In this document: positions 51,876-64,000 of the stretch, piece after piece
Position numbering within the stretch: the stretch's first letter is position 1
Layout of the letters: each line of letters starts with the position of its first letter
Assembly (NCBI RefSeq): GCF_900496995.4
Contig: NC_044008.1
Location: forward strand, 14,889,276 to 14,953,275
DNA length: 64,000 nucleotides
Origin: Aquila chrysaetos chrysaetos
Lineage: Eukaryota; Chordata; Aves; Accipitriformes; Accipitridae
Direction: 5' to 3'
Translations under genes and position numbers: made by a program
Notes under the pieces: generated by a model
Told to the model about the DNA's origin: nothing
The model's database searches: none
The model's input: the letters and a program-made list of their open reading frames with translations, nothing else

Positions 51876-54800
51876 CAACATGCAGAATTTTTCAGTTTGC
51901 ATTGTACTTTTGAATATGAATAGTAGGAAATGACCCAGAATATGAGAGTTGTTTCACTTGCAGAATGAAAAATATTTGACGGGTTTTAAAAATATGGGTA
52001 TCTTTGCTTTTTTTATTCATTTGAGAAAAAACTATGTTCTTGTTTTCAAGTTACAGGAGTGTCTTAAATCATTGCAGACCAAGAGCATGGGGGAAGCTTT
52101 TTTTGTGGTGCTTTTTATTTTGTTCCTTGTGAATATTTTGCACAGTTTTGAATTGCTAACTGCAACACTTAACAAATATATATGACAATTTAGCAAAATG
52201 TCATGGTCAGTTTATTGTGGTAATATTTGTTTATTTTAGGGCATAATATCAGGATTTTGGTCTAACTTCAAATATACTATATTGTAATACAAGCATTTCA
52301 GTTTTGATGAAAACTAAAAATACCATGAATACCTCCCTTAGACACTAAGGCTGTAATAGTTTGAGGTGAAGCTGGAAAATATGGTATGCTTACAAGACTG
52401 ACAAGTTTAGTACCTCAATCTGTTACAGAACTGGCTTATGTTCAAAAACACAAGCAAGGAAAACCTCACAGTGTTCTTTCAGATCTGAATGCTTACCCCT
52501 TTTCTTCCTGAAAACTTGATTTTTGGGATGCCCATAAGAATGCCAATGGTGAGATAAGGGTGGGTGTCTGTAATACAGTAGTTAGTGCCTTGCTACTTGA
52601 GCAAAAAAAAATTTTTTTAAATTGATTTTTAAATTAAGTGGTACCGCATGCTTTAGTTGGCTGTACAACTACATATTTTACCAAGAGGCATTCCTTCACA
52701 AAACTCTCAAATTCCAAGATGCCTATTTGAGAAGAAGGCCTTGACCTTTGGACAAATGATAGTATAGAGGGTGTGTTTTCTGTTTAAGGTCAGGGTCATG
52801 CACGTGGTGGACAGAATAGTGGCAACAAGGAATTTGGTGAAGGGCATATTAAAGTGTTGGTAGACCTGTCTGCCAAAGTTAGAAGGTAGTATGTAGTTCT
52901 GTGGAGAGATGATACTCATTCTGTACTGTTTATGGGGTGAATATCACTTTTCTATTGACTGTAAAGGAAACCTATGATGATTAATTTCTAGCTTCAGTTG
53001 AGTGCTCCACCACTTCCTTTCCATATTTCCTAGTCTCCTCCACACTGTTGCCCACCCCAGTCTATTTGAATGGATAAATGGAACAGTAAGAGTTACATTC
53101 AAAGTTCTGGTGAGCATCTGTTATAATTTAAAGAAATATCTGTGGCCCCCCTGATGGATAAGCATTTGAAAAAAGCTTTGCTGAAAGCTGATTCTGCTCT
53201 AACTTTGCATTAAAACTTTTTTAATACGGAGATTTAATTGCTTTTGTGTCTCACTGAATTTTCTCCCACCCTTTTTCTGGCTTTCCTTGCTCACGTAAAG
53301 CTGTGCTTTTTCCTTTTTAAGCCTGTACTCTGAATCTGTTTTGAGTATTAAAACAGTTGGGGATAAATGCATTTGTTTTCTGTATTTTGTTTTTGGAAAC
53401 TTAGTGCTTTTGCTTCCCACAACTGTTACACCTCTAAATATTAAACTTGGTTCTCTTAAGTGGTTTATAAATTGCTAGAGTAGGTAGAAATGGATTTAGG
53501 GAGTAGCCTGTATTGTCTTGCCTCGTACTTTGCAAGAGATTTAGAATACCTTTTTAATTCTTGTAGTCAGTTGATTAAATACGCATGACCGCTCTTTTTA
53601 GGACATTGCCATTCTGGTATCTTTCACTGAATGCTCCCATGTTGAAGTAGCTGGTATTTAGGTCATGGTAATATTTATTTTTAATGAAGGAAACTTTCCT
53701 AAATTAATTGTGGCATTGCTGAAGGATGGGTTGTACCTGAATTTCCCACCCCCCATATCAGTGAGTCTTCCGGCTCTGAAAACTTGAGTATTTTCCATAT
53801 ACTGAAGCAAACAAGACCTAGGTTGAGCATTGAACGCATAGTGGCTAAGAGTAACTGTGCTACTGCTTGTCCCATTCAGTAAGTCTTGCAGAATAGCAGT
53901 AGAAGCAATACAGTTGTCAAGGCCCTCTTGAACTGGAGAAAGGTAAGTTAATTTCTGTCCTAGCCATGATGGATGGATAGTGAATGCCTCATTCATTGAC
54001 ATTTTGATTGGCTAGATCATTAGAAGAGTTAACTGGATGACATTAATGGTATATGATTACTGCACAAATGCATTATGTCAGTAAATAGGTAAAGGCAAAT
54101 CTGTTGAAAAGGCACAGCTTTTCCAAGTTTTGTCTGATTTTTTCATGGCTTTGATGAACCTGGCAAATTCTGAGCTGCTTCTAGAAGATGATTCCAAGAA
54201 ACTCTGAACAACGTTTTCAAGTTCAGAAGTGGTGTAAGAGAGTAAATGAGGTTTTTTCTGGGTTTATGCGGTAATGAAGGGCAAGTGTTGTCAGAATTGT
54301 TTTTTGTCTCATGCTAGTCAGAAGTTGTATTTCTGATGTTAGTACTTCCAATGATTTGTGCACACATATGTTTGCTCACCCTAAAAAAATGCAGCTGGTG
54401 ACTGTTACAGACATAAATGTTTAAAAAAGGATGTGTTCGTCTTTGGACTCTAGAAGCTAAAGTCTTCACCCAGTAGTGTTTTTAACTAATGTTCCTTTTT
54501 AAACAATTTCATTGTGTAGTAACCTCACATGGGGAAAAGCTAATAAGAAGAAATGGGCCACCAAAAACATTAGTAGGACACTTTCAAGTAGACTTAAAAA
54601 TACTGCATGTTGTTTTCAGAAAGCTAATGATTAATTATGTTCTTAGAAAAATGTTGCCAACAAATCTAAGTTGCTGGTGTCCTTTTAAATCAAACTAGTA
54701 TCACTTCATGGTATAACAAAAGAGCCTCTATTTAATATCTTACTGTCTAAGAAAAAACACTGATACCTTTTAACTTAAGATTCAGAAATACCAACTTTAT

Positions 54801-55426
54801 TTAAAAAAATCAGTTCAAGGAATTAAGATACTTGTGATGGGAAATAGACTTCACACATAATAAAACTGAAGTTAGAAAAGTGAACGAGGCTTGATTTGTG
54901 ATGCAAGTCAAAAGCCACTTCAGTTTTAGATACTGATATTTTGCCTGTCCTTTCAATGCAAAAAAAACCCCAACAAAACAAAAAACCTTAAAACTTCAGG
55001 TAACTCTGGGTTTGTTTGAAGTTTGTCCTAGTGTGATTGAATCATGGTGCAACAAAAAAGCTACATGAGAGTGTATATATAATACTTGCGTGCACACATG
55101 AATGTAAATTCTGAGGAAAGGTAAAGAAGGTATTTCTCGTGCTCAAAAAGATCTTCCTATTTTAGTATTCCTTTATCTATCTTTCTCCTTCATGTTGTGG
55201 TTTAGTGTGTATAAACCATAGTTTGTATATTAAAGAAGGCACTGCCTTTCACTACAGAACCTTCTCTCGCAAATTTCTGTAATTTTTTTTTCTATTTAAA
55301 GATAAATCGATAAACTGCCTTTTTTAGATAGATTTGCCCTACTTAGAATTCCTGTTTGTAGAAACAGTGCTCTGCTGCCTTGAGTACCGGTTCGTATGGA
55401 TGGTTGCAGGTGGTGCACTAATGCCA

Positions 55427-55438
55427 CCACTAGATGTC
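55427..55438 (+). promoter_or_regulatory. Candidate CTCF motif, plus orientation
   Basis: CCACTAGATGTC matches the CTCF core at 11 of 12 positions. The mismatch is in the conserved GG, which weakens the call. Confidence 0.25.
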
Positions 55439-55777
55439 ATTGCAGAATTGAGTAGGATTGGTGGTAGTGCAGGGCTTTATCGGTTTGCAACTCTCTGAAT
55501 TACTGCTTCTGTCTTCTGCCATAATTAAGCGGAAGTCCTTTCTGAAGCTTCTATTACAGCTCTATGGACTTGGGCATACAGACTGATGCCTCCCTGACAA
55601 AGTCTGTAACATGCTTTTCTGTCCCAGATTTGCAGGTTATGTCATGTGATTCAGCATGCACTTTTTTGGGGAAAAATTTTGTAACCCTACAGTAGAGGCA
55701 TAAATTCTCTGCCACTCTGGAAGCTTCATTTTAAATGAAAGACGGTTGGGTTTCCTTTTGGTTTTTTTCGGGGGGGG

Positions 55778-55812
55778 GTGGGGGGGATTTGTCCCCCGTC
55801 CGTCCCCCCCAC
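55778..55812. repeat. Perfect 10-bp G/C inverted repeat near the exon
   Basis: GTGGGGGGGA (55778-55787) is exactly complementary to TCCCCCCCAC (55803-55812), with a 15-base loop that itself contains CCCCC. More G lie to the left (55771-55778). In the pre-mRNA this would be a stable hairpin 117 bases before the acceptor of coding exon 2. Confidence 0.85.
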
Positions 55813-55894
55813 TTCTTTAAACAGGATCAGCAGACAGTTAATTAGAAGGTGTGCAACAAGTACCTGTAACTTATTAATATAAATTACATATTAA

Positions 55895-59445
<3,551 letters not shown>

Positions 59446-59504
59446 GAGTTTAGATAAAGAAAGGGCAGTGCTGTTGCAACGAAGGAAAAGGGAAAATATG
59501 TCAG
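59446..59504 (+). CDS. KMT2E: KMT2E (MLL5) coding exon 5
   Basis: A 59-base exon that completes Arg165 and codes for residues 166-184 and the first base of codon 185. SLDKERAVLLQRRKRENMS is a basic, helical segment that directly follows the PHD finger and is a typical family feature. The acceptor is TAATTTCAG and the donor is TCAG followed by GTGAGT. Confidence 0.95.
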
Positions 59505-62500
59505 GTGAGTAAAGCTTAAAAGATTTTTTCTTTACTAAAGGTTGTAAAACAAGTATATATCAACTGTATAGACTTAAGAGTGTATACATAGTTCCTGCAA
59601 TTTTGATAGCTACCCTTCAGCATCTGAGGTTTGATAAATCAATGCCTTTTACTTGACTTTATCGTTACTAAGATAACATTATATCAGAAGTGTTGTGGTT
59701 CCGCATGTTTTATTAAAGGTTGTCACCTCTGTCTTTTTTCTTATCGTGGAGTAATTCAGTCTGTTTTGAACATTGTTAAAGTTTTATAATAATGAATGTA
59801 GCTTTTATAGTAACTAGACTACTTTGAGTAAGCTCCTGAAGACAAGATGGAAAAGGTTCAGGTTTCTTCTGTGATGAGAGGGTTACTAAGTCGACTTTCT
59901 TTTTGGAAATATTATTTCACAGCTCTGTCTTTTTTTCCTTCATAGTATAGACCACTCGCATCCTCATACTAATCTCTTAAAACTGTTCTGTTGCAGGTGA
60001 TATTCCTGTCTCTAAGAATTACATAATTGAGATTTAAAACAGTGTGGCATGGTTTTGAGAGGGAGACCTTATTCTGATTTGTTGGCTGTAGATTTGGATT
60101 TGTGTATTGGTATGTTATTGGGTTTGTTTTGACAACAAGAAAAACTGCTAAACTTAGGTAATGCAATTATACGGTGTTTTGGGTTGGTTTTTTTTTTTGG
60201 TTTTTGTTTTTTTTTTTTTACTTTGATAACTAAATGAGGATTGTAGTGCAAGTACCTATTTCAGTCTCTGTATTTTATAAAATGAGGTGTCCTACCACTT
60301 ACAGAATTGCAAAACGCAGCTGGCCTAACTTGTCAGGAGTTTTGTCTAGCCATTACCAAAATGTGTCGTGGGTTTCTTGATTGACAGGTGATACTTCCAA
60401 GCTCTATTACAAAAGTCATAATTTGGGAGGAAGTCATCCTCCTAAACATAACATGTTTTACTTTCAAATCATGTCTCTGAAGTACTGGGGTTATGTGGAA
60501 GTGTGTGTGTGTGTGAAGATTTCTTCAGAAAATACCATGTAGATAAGGTCCTGCTGCCTATTTCATATGCCTTCAGAAAATTCTGGAGTGTGGCTTAACA
60601 GTGCTTCTTGGTGCGGTTGATACTTCCTGCTGTCCAGTGCTAAGCTGCCTTAAGTCCCTTAAAGGCATTAATGACTTAAAAAAAATACAATCATTTTTTG
60701 TTTTGTCTGTTTTCATTTTAACAGAACCAAACTTACTTTGTAAAGTTTCAGTTGATCTGCTAGATAGTACAATTTTTTTTTTTAGAATTTAAAATTAATT
60801 TTTGCTGATTCTATTAAAATAATAGAACAAGTATGTTTATAATTCATTTGGAGTTGAGTTCACTAAACGTTATGATGATACTGTGAGGATGAATTTGAAT
60901 TTACATACAGGATAGGGGATGTTGATGGTCTGAGCTATTTACGTCATCTCTTAGGATTTGTAGCCACACTATCTCATCATTTATAGTAAACTTAAGGGAG
61001 GAGAGAGTCAAAATCTTAGCAGAAGCTGAAGCAATTTTTGCCTTTGAAGTTGGTGTTCAGCCCTCCTTAATCCTGATGATCAGTCTTTTAAAATCTGTTC
61101 TATGCATTCAGTAGGAAAAGATACTAAATGGTAAATCTTAAGTATCAAAACAGAGTAAAAAGATGAATTCCAATTCACCAAAGATGAATTCTAATCCTGT
61201 TTAGTCCAAGACTCAGTTGAAGTGCAATATTAATTACTGCAATTTATAATACATAACTTGAAATGAATGTATGCTTTCATCTCTAGTTAATTTTCATTTA
61301 GCCAATACATTTGCTTGGCTAAATGCACTTTTTGTATGTTGACTGATATTACATGGTTCAGTCAGACTCAAAGTAATTCTGGGTATGAACTGTCTACCAT
61401 GAGACATTAGTAAAAATAGCCAATTTTCATAGATGTTTCCAAGTAGGAAAAGCAAAAGTGGCATCAATTTGAATGTATCCATTCAATGTTTTAAGTCTTC
61501 AACAGCAGCAGAATGTTACTTCTGACTTACTTATTACTAAGTCACGGGTGTTTGATTAAAGGTAAAATTGCATTATTTGGATGTTCTTTGATGACTACAC
61601 ATATATATAGGGCTTTTTTCTTTAGGCTTATGTATAATAGGGCTTTTCATTTAGATATGAGAATACAGTATAATGGGATTTATTGTGAAGATTTCTAAAG
61701 AGTTGCTGGTTTAGCCATGTTGCATCCAAAGCTAAAGAGTGGGGAGCAAGTAGTAGATCAGTTGGTTTGCCTCAAGGAAAGAGCTTTTAAGTGAACATTT
61801 CACATGATAAGAAATTTGGTGAGAGTCTTAAACTTTTATGCATAACAACATCACCTTTTTCCTGGCAACATTTATAGCCCATTTTTCTGGGGCCTGTGGT
61901 TGTATGTGGTGGTGTTGGTTTTGTTGTTCTGGTATAAAAGTGTAGTTCTGGTGCGGCCTACCATGCGTTGGATTGCTTACTATGATTCGGTGGAGCGAGA
62001 ACCTTTGTTAAGCCCCTACTCAGTTGTATCCTGGATGTTTGGGTTTGGTTTTTTGTTGTTGGGGTGTGGGGTGTGTGTGTTTTGGTTTGGTTTTTGGTTG
62101 GTTTGTTTGTTTTTAGAGATACAGTATCTAGATGTGTAGCTTGTTCAAGGATATTGCTTCAAGCTGTCTGGTCTTGAAACTGGTGCTGGTGAAATCACTT
62201 GCTGCTTACGGGGAAATGAGTCTGGGCCCCTGACTTCTTGTGAAATTTGGAGAGTTTGTATCTTGCCTTCCAAGATGCAAAATCTTCCCTTAGTATGCTT
62301 TACTAAGGCTCTTCAAAGTGAAAGCAGGTTATGTAGGTTAGGAAGGAGTGTCTCGAAACAACTTGGTGTAATTATATGTTCTGTTGAGGTAATTATTCTT
62401 TACAGTAAGTTAGGGCACAGTGTAGACAACAATGCTGAAATGTTACTTCCCTAAGGAAGACGGTGTTATGTGGGGGTTTGGGGGGATGAGGAGAGGTGTT

Positions 62501-63899
62501 TGACTGTGATATAATGATTCTGTAGGCACTAGTGTATGGACTACAAACATTGACAATTTCAAGAGGGCCTTGGGTTTTAATTTCTCAACCATTGGTTATT
62601 CTGCTATTCATTCTTTGATTAGACATTTCTATGTGGTTTTTTTAATGCTAGTTCAGAAAATAGTCCCAGCAGAGATGTAAACAAATTCAGAAAACATCAT
62701 CAGTTCCTAATATATAAAGTATAATTATGTGCCTAATAAATTGTTCAAAAGGAAACTCAGATGGTAAAATTGGATTGCTTACTATACACAGAAGAATCCT
62801 GTTAAGGAATGTTGTGAGCAAGAAAAATCCGGAGTAACCACTAGCTGGAGTTCTTTATTTAGTAAAGAAGGTTTCAAGAATTAGGACTGCTGAGTGCACT
62901 GATGAAGGCAACGTCCTTCTGAGCTCAGAAGGAATGTTTTCTTTGCTCTCATATTAAGTATTTCTAAAGCCTGCTTCTATGCAGTTTCAGAAAAAGTCTT
63001 GCTTAGTGTGAAGTTTATTTACTGAAGGCAGAGTATTTGGAAAAGCTGCTAAGATCTGAGAAGTCCGTACTGGAGTGCATGTGAACAGCAGTCTCCTATC
63101 TATATGCATCATCTCTCTTCCCAGTTCTCCCCATACTTCACAGCCTTTCATCTTGACAGAACTAGGGTAATCCTGTTTCAGGTCAGGAAATTTATTTGTC
63201 TGACATAAATGCTGATGTATGCTAAATTTCAGGCTTTGGCTTTTAGGTCTGTGGGTACACAGCACAGAGAAAAAATATCTGTCAGTTTGTGTGTGATCTT
63301 GTTTTAATGAGTAAAATAGACTTCACTTTTCCCTGAGTAGCAGAATGTTATTGTTAGGCGATTTTGTGGAGAGAAGGCTTTTGGCTAAATTGACATATTT
63401 AGCCGAAAAAGGTACTTGACACTGCAAATTGCAGCTGAAATAGTTGATTATGACTTACACGTGACTGATTAATAGGGCTTCACAAGAAATGCTGAGCAGT
63501 CATTAATTTTAATCCCCTCTAGAATACAGTCATCTGAGAGAATCCTAAAGCCATATTACAAGTAAAAGATACATATAAGTAAATGAGTTAACAAATTTTT
63601 TTACCATTTTTGTTCTGATTCTAATTTTGCTTATAGTGGAATATGATAATACAATTCCATTCTCTGAATGGAATTAATCTGGTATCTTTTTCTTAGCTGG
63701 CATTACAAACATCTGTTAATTACCATCTTCTCATTGGTCATTCATTCTCATGCTGTTGCAACTGTTCGTGAATTTTACATTTGAGTGCTTGAAGCATTTG
63801 TCAGTATGTATTTTTGTTTTTTAAAAGCAGGTGTAAAGTAACTAGTGAATGTTCTTTCTACGGTATTTGATTGTTTATGGGGTGTTCTTTGTTTTAAAG
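59505..63899 (+). other. KMT2E intron (4.4 kb)
   Basis: Phase 1. T/G-rich sequence with G/T-rich simple repeats around 60180-60220 and 62035-62115 and a short (GT)n near 60500-60514. No other gene or recognised mobile element is visible. Confidence 0.85.
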
Positions 63900-64000
63900 A
63901 TGGGGATACCAGCGCAACAGAGAGTGGTGATGAGGTTCCTGTGGAACTGTATACTGCTTTTCAACATGCACCAACTGCAATTACTGTAAATCCTACAAGA
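63900..64000 (+). CDS. KMT2E: KMT2E (MLL5) coding exon 6, cut by window end
   Basis: The acceptor is GTTTTAAAG before ATGGGGATACC. It completes Asp185 and codes for residues 186-218 up to the last base of the window. The segment [20 protein letters not shown] is a conserved acidic region after the PHD finger. The last dozen residues ([13 protein letters not shown]) are less like human KMT2E as I know it. The exon continues beyond the window. The SET domain, Ser/Arg-rich parts and Pro-rich tail of this protein of about 1,850 residues lie further downstream. Confidence 0.93.

Overview
The window looks like bird nuclear DNA. Its one confidently identified gene is the 5' part of KMT2E (MLL5), on the + strand. 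It is split into vertebrate-type exons with GT-AG introns, and the translated exons match the start of the vertebrate KMT2E protein, including its whole PHD finger. Bird origin is supported by a CR1 LINE fragment and by a solo LTR whose minus-strand start (TGTGGTGGGTTGACCC) is the start of a common avian ERV LTR family. In known vertebrate maps the gene upstream of KMT2E is LHFPL3. No part of it is recognisable here.

Layout. 1-2.1 kb: an unidentified minus-strand ORF of about 197 codons, then a plus-strand CR1 3' end. 2.1-26.2 kb: no recognisable protein gene. This stretch holds scattered homopolymers, a GC-richer patch at 3.8-4.8 kb and a CTCF-like motif. From about 8 to 26 kb the + strand looks A/C-rich, the reverse of the T/G-rich + strand in the KMT2E introns, which suggests divergent minus-strand transcription. 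26.2-29.25 kb: a broad CpG island with CCAAT, AP-1, ATF-like, E-box and several YY1 motifs, and more than one possible first exon. 29.1-47.7 kb: 5' UTR introns of KMT2E, including a complete 1.1-kb solo LTR with a GTAT target-site duplication. 47.7-64.0 kb: the start-codon exon and the next five coding exons, ending in codon 218 exactly at the window edge.

KMT2E coding exons join in frame as 47829-47899, 55930-56041, 56386-56615, 58315-58395, 59446-59504 and 63900-64000 (continuing). Residues 120-162 form a Cys4-His-Cys3 PHD finger with the residues expected for H3K4me3 reading. The SET domain and the long proline-rich tail lie beyond the window.

The most interesting observations are: (a) a 32-codon upstream ORF whose TGA overlaps the KMT2E ATG as ATGA; (b) the apparent strand-composition switch at the CpG island; (c) a possible alternative terminal exon that would cut the PHD finger in half; (d) the unidentified ORF at the left end; (e) extreme homopolymer and G-rich structures in the introns. 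No tRNA, rRNA, CRISPR array or bacterial feature was seen.
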